In this document: positions 36,796 to 47,085 of the stretch, in pieces | Layout of the letters: every line of letters begins with the position of its first letter | How positions within the stretch are numbered: the stretch's first letter is position 1 | Origin: Absidia repens | Taxonomy: Eukaryota; Mucoromycota; Mucoromycetes; Mucorales; Cunninghamellaceae | Direction: 5' to 3' | Assembly: GCA_002105175.1 (NCBI GenBank) | Contig: MCGE01000048.1 | Location: forward strand, 1 to 64,000 | DNA length: 64,000 nucleotides | Notes under the pieces: model-generated | Seen by the model: the letters and a program-made list of their open reading frames with translations, nothing else | Told to the model about the DNA's origin: nothing | The model's database searches: none | Position numbers and translations under genes: made by a program

Positions 36796-37190
36796 AATGT
36801 TTGTCGCATCACGAAAAATGATGGCATGAAAATAAAATCTGTTCCTGAAGAAATCCGTGACTAAAGAAATTGAAACCCCGATCAGGAACAATGCATGATA
36901 AAAATAAATAATCACGCAACATTGTGATGGAAGAAAAGAAAACAATGATTCACTTCATGAAATCATTAGGTCCCATAAAATAGAAGAAAAGAAAAGAAAA
37001 TACCCTTGCAATAATACCAATCGTATCATCATACTGTACGATTATGAGAAAAAATAATAATAACAATAAACCCATGTAATATCTTTTTTGTATGAAACAT
37101 AAGATATAGTATATAAAGAGTGACATTTTTTATTAATAAAAACCATATACAAGAATCTCACTTAATTCTACCTGTCTCATTTTTTTAAGT
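36796..37190 (-). mobile_element. Solo LTR, piggyBac-free relative of the LTR at 46178-49255
   Basis: Read on the minus strand it begins near GACAGGTAGAATTAAGTGAG and runs through GATTCTTGTATATGG, TTTTTATTAATAAAAAATG, TCACTCTTTATATACTA to TTTTTCGTGATGCGACA. It aligns with both flanks of the piggyBac at 46282-48904 and contains one intact TTAA (37133-37136) where the piggyBac sits in the other copy. Confidence 0.8.
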
Positions 37191-37202
37191 GAACCTTCCA
37201 AT

Positions 37203-38010
37203 ATGAACCCCAACAAGAACATTGAATTACCTGACTGTGATGAAGAAATGGTCGATGATGAACCCACTTTGGAACAACTGGAAAACTCCTTATTGGAAAC
37301 AAGCAATGATGATTTGACATTGAATGCCATGGGCAAAAAGAAAAAGTTGGTGGATGCAATCTCTTCTACTTTGGAAAGTGCTGAGGAGACACTCTTAAAC
37401 AACCTCATTGATAATCAATAGTGCAATCACTCCAGATGAAGTTTTTGAATCAAATGAAAAAAGACGTGCATTTTTGAAATCACGCAAGGATCAAAAGAAT
37501 TCTTATCAAGAAAAAAGAAAAGTGGTAACCGTCCCTAAAAACCTTCCTTTATTGCAATTGATTGGTGACTTGTATGCTATGAAACAATTGACAAATTTAT
37601 TGACACCTTTGAAATGATCATTCTCCAGCACTCGCTTGAAGTTGAAACTGCTTGGGAACCCTGCTTTATCTCGACTATACAACATTCTCTTGATAAATCA
37701 GCTTGGGATCGCAATTATGGATGGACTTACGCCAAAAACATCATTAAAACAAAATTCAACGGCGATCGGTCCCAATCCCATTATTTGCAACAGTTGATTG
37801 AAATGATAATCCGATCCACTTTATTGAAAAATTTCATAACACTCTACAAAGCACTAGCGGAAAAGATTCAGCAGCCTACGGTACAATCCTACTCAGGGCT
37901 TTGCAACAACATCACCCTGACTTTGTCAAACAAGTCCGACTAGTGAATGCTTCAACCAAAAAAGAACAGCGCCCTGAACTCACCGTTGCATAAGCGACAT
38001 TGCGCCAATC
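37203..38010 (+). pseudogene. Degenerate retrotransposon gag N-terminal region (frameshifted)
   Basis: Three short overlapping frames follow each other. The first is MNPNKNIELPDCDEEMVDDE, the second is Lys/Glu-rich with EVFESNEKRRAFL, and the third reads WDRNYGWTYAKNIIKTKFNG, then frameshifts into sequence resembling a Gag capsid C-terminal half. The order fits one Gag ORF broken by several indels or stops. The long-TIR element at 38437-39065 separates it from a zinc-knuckle fragment at about 39400. Confidence 0.55.
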
Positions 38011-38436
38011 CTCTCAGTAGAAGAATTAATTAGTGAAAGACGAAGCAGCAATCATTATTCACGTGTCGCAAATGACATGGAACTTGGTGAATTATTTGGA
38101 CGGAACAATTTAATAGCCTGGGCCGCCAAGGAAGATGACTGACGGAAGCAAGATGGTTTACGGAAGAAAGATGGTTTACGGGAGGAGCGGGGTTTTCGGC
38201 AGTACTCAAGTCATGGTTTCAAGCAAGATGTCTTAAACCTTATAAAATTTTAGTATAAATACCTTGAAAAAAAATATCTTTGAACTATTTTATCTTTGAT
38301 CACTTATTATTTTTAAATAAATTTATTATAAAGGTTTTTTTTTACCTCCCAACTTGTTGGCTATCTATTATTCCACACCTTGGAATATTTTTATATTTTT
38401 GACAGCTGAGTCTGAATCTCGCTTCTCTTTATTTTT

Positions 38437-39065
38437 GGTTGAAAGTCAAAATAGACACTCCATAGTAATTTGAATTCCAAATTAGTAGACGGAGAATGGG
38501 TTTATCCGGCCGAGAGTGGTACCGATCGACGCGCAATTGTTTAGAGTATGTTACACATAAGTTTAAGATTCATCGGCCGACATTTTTCGTAAATCGAAAA
38601 ATGGCTTAAATGACGATCTATTTGTGTTCCCTGTGTTGATCTGCGCACGGACGTTTGTTCCTGAAATTTGGAACCCGTTCCGACATCTTTTATTTTTCAA
38701 TAAATCTGAAATCAGTAAAAAAAAATAATGAAACCTGAATTGTCATTTTCTCATTTTCCAGAAATAAAGTCATAAATTTGTTAATTCAACTCAAATAACT
38801 TTGAAACTACATCATAATATGTAGTTTTACAAGTACTTTCGATTGGTGTAACGTACGTCTCTGTATCTAAACTACGTATAAAGTTAGACATTTAAAGCCA
38901 CTTTTCGATTTACGAAAAATGTCGACGGATGAATCTTAAACTTATGTGTAACATACTCTAAATAATTGCGCGTCGATCGGTACCACTCTCGGCCGGATAA
39001 ACCCATTCTCCGTCTACTAATTTGGAATTCAAATTACTATGGAGTGTCTATTTTAACCTTGATCC
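38437..39065. mobile_element. Long-TIR non-autonomous DNA element, family A copy 1 (629 bp, 8-bp TSD)
   Basis: Inverted ends of at least 150 bp read inward from AAAATAGACACTCCATAG, through GGGTTTATCCGGCCGAGAG and TTAAGATTCATCGGCCGACA. The outermost bases are GGTTGAAAG at the left and, inverted, GGATCAAGG at the right. The element is flanked by the 8-bp direct repeat TTATTTTT (38429-38436 and 39066-39073). There is no ORF. Long TIRs plus 8-bp TSD fit Merlin/IS1016-type transposons. Confidence 0.85.
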
Positions 39066-39284
39066 TTATTTTTTTTTGGCTTGATCTAAGTCACTACTTA
39101 TTTTATTGACCTTATTATTTTCATCTTTGAAAATAATACATCCTTACTTGGACTCTCAAGTTTAGTCCTTTATTATCTTTAAGCCTTTGAAGCTACAATC
39201 GGTTGAACTTAATCCTAAAAAGTTCTGGTGCTCACTCTATAAAAATAAAACCCTACAAAAACAATTTCCAGTTACGACCTAGCA

Positions 39285-39430
39285 ACCAAAATTAGCCGTA
39301 ACACACGAAAGTTCTCTGCTCCATTCAAAAAGGAACGACGATTAGAATCAGCTCCTTACAGCAAAAACGACGAATTTAAAGGCAAGGATAAAAAATGTTT
39401 TTATTGCAATGAAGTTTGCACCCCGACTGT
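39285..39430 (+). pseudogene. Gag zinc-knuckle fragment
   Basis: The frame reads FKKERRLESAPYSKNDEFKG then KDKKCFYCNEVC, the start of a CCHC knuckle that is cut off. It lies on the far side of the family A element and is probably the continuation of the gag relic at 37.2-38.0 kb. Confidence 0.5.
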
Positions 39431-39764
39431 CAAGGGGTTGAGGTTGAGGGTTGATAGATTGATTGGATAGGAAAAGGATATACCGTAGCCAGATAGAATA
39501 GAATAGAAATTGAAGTTATATAATAAAATTGGGCTTTTATTAATATAAGGGATTTTGGATAGAAGGATTAAGATAAGGGAAGACTTTAGGAAAGATTTAA
39601 GATAACTAAGATAACTGATGAGGGAAAATGGGAAGTGATGAAAAAGGGGGATATTTATATTATTTCTAAGGCTACCGCAGTAAGTACTGAGTAGGTGGCG
39701 AAGTAGATGGCGAAGTAGGTGGCGAAGTAGATGGCGAAGTAGGATCTAATTTTGGATTTGGTTC

Positions 39765-40303
39765 ATGACACCGACGCACCGTTGTCAAGCTTATGTGGAT
39801 TATAAGTGCAAGCAGTATGAAAAGAAAGCAAGAATGGCACAGTTGGACAAGGACCAAATCAAAGAAGAAGCGAGAAGGTCTTGGAAGAAAGATCCAAGGC
39901 TAAAAAATCTCAAGATACTGACATGGCTGACGTCAACCTTTCCGGTCTCGAATGTAAGAAAAATAAAAAAGAAACAGTTTTCAAATAAAATCAAGGTATA
40001 AATAAAAAAATTATTTTGTACAGTACCAGAAAGTGTAGTTTCTCTCAACACACCGGAAACTAAAACCTGCTATCGAAGACAATATCGTTACCTGATAAAT
40101 TAATGCCTTTGGTGGATGAAGCGGTAAAGAATTGGCTTGGTGAAGGAACAATAATAAGAGCATCAATAAATAATCAATGGAATAGTCCATTGACCCTGGC
40201 TCCTAAAGAAGATGCTGATGGTAAAAAGACTAAGAAAAGACCATGTCTCGATCCCAGGAATATAAATAATTTACTATTTGACGACAAGTTGTTGTGTTTG
40301 TGA
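39765..40303 (+). pseudogene. Ty3/gypsy-like pol fragment: start of reverse transcriptase
   Basis: From about 40079 the frame reads RQYRLPDKLMP in broken form, then VDEAVKNWLGEGTIIRASIN, NQWNSPLTLAPKEDADGKK and KKRPCLDPRNINNLL. This matches the N-terminal reverse transcriptase block (LxEGxIxxSxSxWxSPLxxxPKKDG...RxCxDxRxLN). It is cut by LTR-like sequence at about 40301, before the catalytic YxDD. Confidence 0.75.
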
Positions 40304-40974
40304 TACCGAAGCCTATTTCCCATCTTCGACATCTTTATTTATTTATACCCTACCCCGCTCCGCATTTATTCACTTTGACATTTTGACAGATACGTGCTAC
40401 CCTATACCTTATTTTATTCATACTTCATCACCCGCTTAATTACTTCTCCAATGTGATGAAATACGAGACTTAAATAAAGTAACTTTATTATAAAATATAA
40501 TAATGAGGAAGAGGCCGGAAAACCCCAGTGGGTAAAAAAACCTTGCTCTTTAAAAAAAAAAAAAGTAAAAACTGAGAATAAAAAAAATCATAGTCCAGTA
40601 ATTATATTCTACAAAGTCTAATTTCAGTACTAATAAAAAAAGGGTAATTATCAATCGAGGTCTCAGGTTTTAAAATTATCCATCTCGTACAATATTTTTA
40701 CAGATTCCAAATTTTTTAAAAACATTTTCTATTTCTATTAATAAATCTTTTACATATATATTATTTCCATGGCTTTTAATATCATTCAATTTTATAAATA
40801 ACTTAATATAATTATATAACTTTTTACATAATTTATCATTTTTATATTCTAATTTTCTATCATCAATTTCTGTAAGAATAACTTTTTTATTTGTATTTAT
40901 AACTACATCTTTAATTGTTGAATTATTTTCATGATTATCTTTATTATTAGCTGATATATTTTGAGTAGGAGAAC

Positions 40975-41352
40975 TTATTTTAATATCATTAAAATCATGT
41001 TTAGAAGAATCGAAATTATCAACATGAATATCATTTTTTTATCTATCTTCTTATTTTCTATACTATTATTATTTAATTTTCTTTTTTTACAATTATTGCC
41101 ATTGACCTTTTTCATTCTCCTTTTTATTTTATAATCTATAAAATATCTTGCAGTATCTTTTTCAATATTAATTTTGAATGATTTGATATTCTCATCATAT
41201 TCTATATTTATTTTTTTAATTTTATATATCTCCATTTGTCTCATTATGAACATTCTCTTTATATTTTTTAAAAAAGAATCTTCATTAATAACATCTTCAA
41301 AATTCTCAATATGGTGCGGCTCACTTATAATATCAAATTTTTCAATTTTCAT
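40975..41352 (-). other. AT-rich ORF of 125 aa, possibly coding
   Basis: The Lys/Ile/Asn-rich frame MKIEKFDIISEPHHIENFED has a hydrophobic C-terminal segment (MIFMLIISILLNMILMIL) that could be a tail anchor. The base composition is far more AT-rich than the host genes. The start region IISEPHH recurs in inverted orientation at about 43803-43835, so it lies in a repeat. No homology is recognised. Confidence 0.3.
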
Positions 41353-41496
41353 TTCAATTTTGTGATTTAAATCGCCGTTTTGTTGTGCCTTTTAGACCCC
41401 CCCTTTTTTTTGCCTCCTTCCTTCCTTTTCTTTTCTTTTTTTTCCCCAGTCATTGCCATTTCATTGATCTCAATCAGGTGATGTCCGACTAGGATT

Positions 41497-41580
41497 AGTG
41501 TTAGGACTAGTTTAGAAGGGGTCTCAGCTCAAGTATTACAACATGCATGGGGAAACTCTTTCATTTTGGATTCAGAATTT
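41497..41580 (+). repeat. Copy of dispersed repeat (ACTAGTTTAGAAGGG family)
   Basis: It reads GTTAGGACTAGTTTAGAAGG, ACAACATGCATGGGGAAACT and TTCATTTTGGATTCAGAA, preceded by a polypyrimidine tract (41400-41445) as in the 53-kb and 58-kb copies. Confidence 0.7.
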
Positions 41581-41783
41581 GGGACCACTATCAGTTAGCC
41601 TTCATCTTAGTTTAGTATTGGTTGTCATTGTTATATTACTACTGAATAAACCATGTCTTGTCTTTTTCTCTCATTATTCTTTCTCATTGTTTGATTGTTT
41701 TACCAAATGTATAAACATGGGCTTATTACAAGCAGAAAAAAAAAAACGGGTGTGTGTGTCTGTGCGTACAACAAAAAAAAAAA

Positions 41784-43217
41784 GGTTGAAGGTCAAGATA
41801 GACACTCATGCTTAACTTCAAAGTTAATTTACTATACCAAAAATAGGTCTATTTGTGCCGAAAATAGTATAGATCGACTCAGAATGAAACGCAGTTTATG
41901 ATCTGCATAATTTCAAATTGATTCGCCGACATTTTTTGAAAAACTTATATTGCTATTTATGCAATAGTTATCAATATTTTTGGCGATTTTTTTGTGTTCC
42001 CCGAGGTTATATGCATCCCGTTATTGGTTCCTGATAGTTATAGAACATTATGACAACTTTAAATTAATTTAAAATATCAAGGTTTACGTAAAAATATACC
42101 ATGAAATTGAAGTTGACATTTTTTACATTTTATTTTATAAAGCTTTCAATTTACATTTGATTTTAATAAAACTGTTACACATAATGTGGTTTTTGTTGCT
42201 CTTTTGAACGGTGGTATTTACGAGCTTGTATCTTTATTTGCTGCAGAGTAATTGTTGAAAATGTGTTCTACTTTCCGAAAATGGTAAGTATTGAAAGCGT
42301 CTATATGAGACTTAAAACAAGTATGCTGCATCAGTGCTACTAATGGCCTTAGACTTGTGCGCGCTACAGGAGAAGTAGGGACACTGCCAAATGTAATAAG
42401 ACTTATCACGATTGTTAAATTTCATGATTGTACCGCAATGGCTAGAATAAAACAATCCTGCACCAGTTTCTGCGGTGCGTACCAAGTTATTCTGGCAGAG
42501 GAATTCGGCGGCAACATGGGGAGAGGCAAGGGCATCAGAGACTTGGACAGTTGGAGGTACGGCAGGCATGTTTTGATCAAAATAATCAAAAAAAATACCA
42601 CTCTTTATATATTTTTTTCGCTTATATGCACCATAAATTACCGCACCACGCTAAAACGTACTCCGTAATGAGCTAATATAACTTGCATGAAGCTGTCCTA
42701 CCGCTTTCCATACTTACCATTTTCGGTAAGTAAAACACATTTTCAGCAATAACTCTGCAGCGAATAAAGATACAAGCTCGTAAATACCACCGTTCAAAAG
42801 AGCAACAAAAACCACATTATGTGTAACAGTTTTATTAAAATCAAATGTAAATTGAAAGCTTTATAAAATAAAATGTAAAAAATGTCAACTTCAATTTCAT
42901 GGTATATTTTTACGTAAACCTTGATATTTTAAATTAAGTTAAAGTTGTCATAATGTTCTATTACTATCAGGAACCAATAGCGGGATGCATATAACCTCGG
43001 GGAACATAAAAAAATCGCCGAAAATATTGAAAACTATTGCATAAATGGCAATATAAGTTTTTCAAAAAATGTCGGCGAATCAATTTGAAATTATGCAGAT
43101 CATAAACTGCATTTCATTCTAAGTCGATCTATACTATTTTCGGCACAAATAGACCTATTTTTAGTATAGTAAATTAACTTTGAAGTTAAGCATGAGTGTC
43201 TATCTTGACCCTAATCC
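41784..43217. mobile_element. Long-TIR DNA element, family B (1434 bp, TIRs about 480-500 bp, 8-bp TSD)
   Basis: The left arm from GGTTGAAGGTCAAGATAGAC to TTTCCGAAAATGGTAAGTA (about 42290) is repeated inverted from about 42713 to 43217. The arms are nearly identical over roughly 500 bp, leaving a 420-bp centre. The flanks are exactly eight A on each side (41776-41783, 43218-43225), an 8-bp TSD although low-complexity. Arm motifs (GCCGACATTTTTTGAAAAAC, TTTTTGTGTTCCCCGAGG) are diverged relatives of family A. The centre holds a fragment resembling an IS1595/Merlin transposase N-terminus. Confidence 0.85.
42312..42569 (-). pseudogene. Merlin/IS1595-like transposase N-terminal fragment inside family B
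   Basis: The frame reads AAEFLCQNNLVRTAETGAG, then CGTIMKFNNRDKSYYIWQC, then PYFSCSAHKSKAISS. The pattern FLxxNxLV...CGxxMKxxxR...YxWxCxxxxC...S is that of the zinc-ribbon N-terminal domain of ISXO2/IS1595-type transposases. Only about 85 residues are present; the catalytic domain is absent from this element. Assigned from motif memory, without alignment. Confidence 0.55.
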
Positions 43218-44087
43218 AAAAAAAAGGAGGAACGGTACTTTTTATTGTACAAATGATAAATAAAAATAAAAATACATAAACTAATCTTCGTTTCCAAGTC
43301 TTCTATGGGATGTATATCGTGCTTGAGTAAATTTTTTTACAATTTCATGGGCTTCACCGATATCTTTCTGTTGACTGTACGCTTCGATATACCGCCAGCA
43401 TCGCATGAAATAGCGTCTGATTTTCAGTGGCATTCCATTTGGAGGAGATGCCATGTCACAGGATTGTTCGAGGTTTTTTTGGAGACCACGATAGGTATAA
43501 GTAAAGGGTAAAAAATTTTACCTTGTTTTCGGTATAATATTTTACCCTTTCAGCGGTGTTTTACAAATAAATGCACATATCATTTTCCTTTTTAGTACAT
43601 CAGATACATTTCAAATCCTAGGCCTGCCAGCCAAAGTCTTCTTTTTTTGAAGGCTGATAACTTTTTTTTTTTATAAAAAAAAAAAAAAACTGAGGTACAA
43701 GTTTTGTTCTTAAAGGTCTGAATTATGATGATTATACATTATTTTTTTGAGGTGGCCATTTTTTAAAAAACCATCAGCTTTCTAGGATCATGTCTAAAAT
43801 TTGACATTATAAGTGAGCCGCACCATATTATCTTTTTCAATCATTTTTGATGATTACGAAATTCAATTTTTATAATTTCAAAATTATCCATCTCAGACAT
43901 TTTTAAAATCTGAGAGTTCCTTTGATATACATCCCAAAAAAAAACTAAATACTAGCTACCAGTGTTGTGAAATTGAAATACCGTTCAGGTACAAAAATAA
44001 AAATAGATTTATATGTATCAAATGTGGGAGCGCCCACATTTATTATTTTTTATTTTCACTTTTTACTTCCAACACCAAATAAACACC
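43218..44087. other. Right part of the 3.6-kb insert, no gene
   Basis: AT-rich sequence. The block TGACATTATAAGTGAGCCGC (about 43803) is an inverted copy of the one at about 41315-41340. Nothing else is recognised. Confidence 0.4.
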
Positions 44088-44472
44088 ACACCCAACATCA
44101 CTCCAAATTATCCCAATTTGTAATCATTTCATTATGATTCACTTGACTATAGAAAAAAGATATAAATATGACATGTTTGATTATCAAATAAAAAGAGTAA
44201 CCAGTTGTATCACTTACTCGTACTTTTTTTTTGTTGATTTCAGAGTTCCGACAATTAATTATGGCGTTTTCCTATTGTTCAATGCTCATTGTTAAATGTA
44301 GGGTTTGTAATAATAGAAAAATAAAGACGTAAGAAAATAAGTGAGATTCTTTGTTACCTTTATTTAATATTGATATTGATAATAATAATAAAAATAAAAA
44401 TAAAATACTAGAGACTATTTATGCAAAATAAAAATAAAATAACGTTTAAGACCGGGTAATCTATGAGGTTGG

Positions 44473-45059
44473 TGTCAGGAATTGATACAAGACAAGACAA
44501 TAGGTGAGTAAAACTTCTACACGACGGATAATAACAGAAGATCTTACCTATGGGTAGTGTAGATCAGACGAGAATAAGCACGATGTTGAAGTCAATTGCG
44601 AAAACAACAGAGACGGAGAAAGGGTTGTGCAAGAATTGGGCAAAGGAATTGGAATGGGTTGATTGATGAGTGAAATACTGTAAATATCAAGACAGGAGGA
44701 AGGGCAAGAGGGATATTTATTGATAATAAAAGAGAAGAAGACAAGATGGGGAATAGAAAAATCACAAGATAACAGATAAAGACTAAAAACTAAAAAGGGG
44801 AAATTGGGGCTATTTATATAATCGGAGAATGTTCTGGGCACGCCAAGAGATAAGACAAAGAAATTGGCAAATACATAGAAGTTGACAAAGACATGGAAGT
44901 TGGCAAGGACAAGGAAATTGGCAAGGACAAGAGAATTGGCAAGAAGGGCGAGACCAGACGAGACAAGGTGGGACAATGGTTGCTCATGGCGGAAGTAGTG
45001 ACATTAGAAGGAGCGGAGAATGTATACAGTTTTATTGATTGTTGGACAAGTTCATGACA
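44473..45059 (-). mobile_element. Solo LTR (587 bp) with 5-bp TSD GTTGG
   Basis: Ends are TGTCAGGAAT and TTCATGACA (TG...CA), flanked by GTTGG on both sides (44468-44472, 45060-45064). Orientation is inferred from similarity to 56694-56900, which starts TGTCATGAAT. The 142-aa minus-strand ORF within it is hydrophobic low-complexity and not believed coding. Confidence 0.8.
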
Positions 45060-45271
45060 GTTGGTTATTTGATCATGATTGGTGTTAATACAATTAGAAC
45101 TAGTAAGAAAACTTTTTCATTGGTTTTCTTATATAGTAAGGTTTATAAATCATATCATAATGATTACAAATAAAAATAATCATGATAAGTGTATGTTCAT
45201 ATCTTATATAGAGATCATTGGTTTGGTTTTTGAAATGGATAAATGATTAACTGGTACCTGAATTTATTCAA

Positions 45272-45637
45272 ATGCCGCTCTGCTTATTATGCAGGCTGAA
45301 CATTTTTATTCATGATACGACAACATTAAACCAAATCAGAAAAGATGCACAAGATTTTATTAAACGATCACAGGTCACCCAGGAAAAGGCCATCGACAAG
45401 AAAATAAACAATGAACTTCGACAATGGAAACCACCATTCAAGATAGGTGATCTAGTAACCCTTTTTGTTGGTATTGAGCCAAACTCTTGGGCAGGAAAAA
45501 TCTCTGATAACTGGGAAGGTACGTATATTATTCATCAAACACTAGGCAAATGCAATTACCTAATCAAATCGTACCATGACGATGCCAACCGACTAAAAAG
45601 AATACATGGGATCAAGATTAAAATAGACACTCCATAG
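45272..45637 (+). pseudogene. Ty3/gypsy-like integrase C-terminal fragment
   Basis: The frame reads RKDAQDFIKRSQVTQEKAID, PPFKIGDLVTLFVGIEPNS, WAGKISDNWEGTYIIHQTL and DDANRLKRIHGIKIK. This is the canonical GDxVxL...KxxxxWxGPYxI...HGxxLK end of retrotransposon integrase. The catalytic core is absent. A family A element starts at 45609 inside this fragment. Confidence 0.8.
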
Positions 45638-46281
45638 TAATTTGAATTCCAAATTAGTACACGGAGAATGGGTTTATCCGGCCGAGAGTGGTACCGATCG
45701 ACGTGCAATTATTTAAAGTATGTTACACATAAGTTTAAGATTCATCGGCCGACATTTTTCGTAAATTGAAAAGTGGCTTTAAATGTCTAACTTTATACGT
45801 AGTTTAGATACAGAGACGTAAGTTACACCAATCGAAAGTGCTTGTAAAACTACATATTCTGATATAGTTTTAAAGTTATTCGAGTTGAATTACCAAATTT
45901 ATGACTTTATTTCTGGAAAATGAGAAAATGACAACTCAGGTTTCAAAATTTTTTTTTACTGATTTCAGATTTATTGAAAAATTAAAGATGTCGGAACGGG
46001 TTCCAAATTTCAGGAACAAACGTCCGTGCGCAGATCGACACAGGGAACACAAATAGATCGTCATCAGGGTCTGCAATCGTCATTTAAGCCATTTTTCGAT
46101 TTACGAAAAATGTCGGCCGATGAATCTTAAACTTATGTGTAACATACTCTAAACAATTGCGCGTCGATCAGTACCACTGTAAAATAACGTATATAAAGAA
46201 AAAAATAAAAAAATAAGAAGTAGAAAATAAAAAGTGGGACAGGTAGAATTAAGTGAGATTCTTGTATATGGTTTTTATTAA

Positions 46282-47039
46282 CAAGTGGTATATGAACTCA
46301 GCGGACATTAATGTCCGATCTTTAGAATAAAATATCTTGACAATAAAGCAACATCCATTTACGAAATTTTATGAATCAATTGTTTTAGTTTAGTATATTA
46401 TCTGGAATTAATTTGGAGTTATGTTAAAAATAAGAAAAAAAAAATAAAAGGTTTAAAAAGGGGTCATTTTCCTTATTTGGAGTGCGGACACAAATGTCCG
46501 CTCATAAAACATGACATAAAAACTGCAAAACAAAAGATAAATTATTTTGTTTTTAAAAACATAGTATTTCGATCATCTAAATTAATACGAAGTATTTTTT
46601 TCGGTCCAAGCTTTTTTGAAATGAATTTGCCAGCATTCAACACAAAGGGGAATATCGGTGGTACAAATGCATGCGAACTCAGTTTTGGTTGAGCATGTTG
46701 AACATTTTCGACGGATGTTGTTACCACTGGCCAATTTACCCAACTTAACTGACTTGTGGAAGTTCATTGCACGCGTCCTCATTCTTGACTGCTGCATTTG
46801 ACGTTCTGCTTCCCCCTGATCCGTCACAAATTTTAATATGCCTTCCGCAAGCTTGTACTTGAAAGCATTGTGCTTGATAGAAGCCCCATGGCGATGGAAC
46901 TTTTTATAAGCACTGAAGGCGTTAACCTCTGCAATACCCAAAAGGAAAGCAAGCGTTCGTATTTCCCAACGATAACTTTTCATTATATCATGAAAGTTGT
47001 TGAGGTTATCACGACGGTTATTGGCGATGTCAACCGCAC

Positions 47040-47085
<46 letters not shown>

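Larger units (their letters stand above)
40304..44220 (+). mobile_element. LTR split by a 3.6-kb insertion
   Basis: Bases 40304-40450 (TGATACCGAAGCCTATTTCC... to AATTACTTCTCCAA) and 44088-44220 (CCAACATCACTCCAAATTATC... to TTGTATCACTTAC) together match the continuous sequence at 57149-57415. So about 3.6 kb (40451-44087) inserted into this LTR. The insert itself contains the family B long-TIR element. The insert's own identity is unclear; it starts TGTGATG and ends ACACCACA. Confidence 0.6.

Noticed and set aside
44548..44976. 142-aa hydrophobic minus-strand ORF
   Set aside because: It lies wholly inside a TSD-flanked solo LTR and is built from NFxVLANF-type repeats of the LTR sequence.
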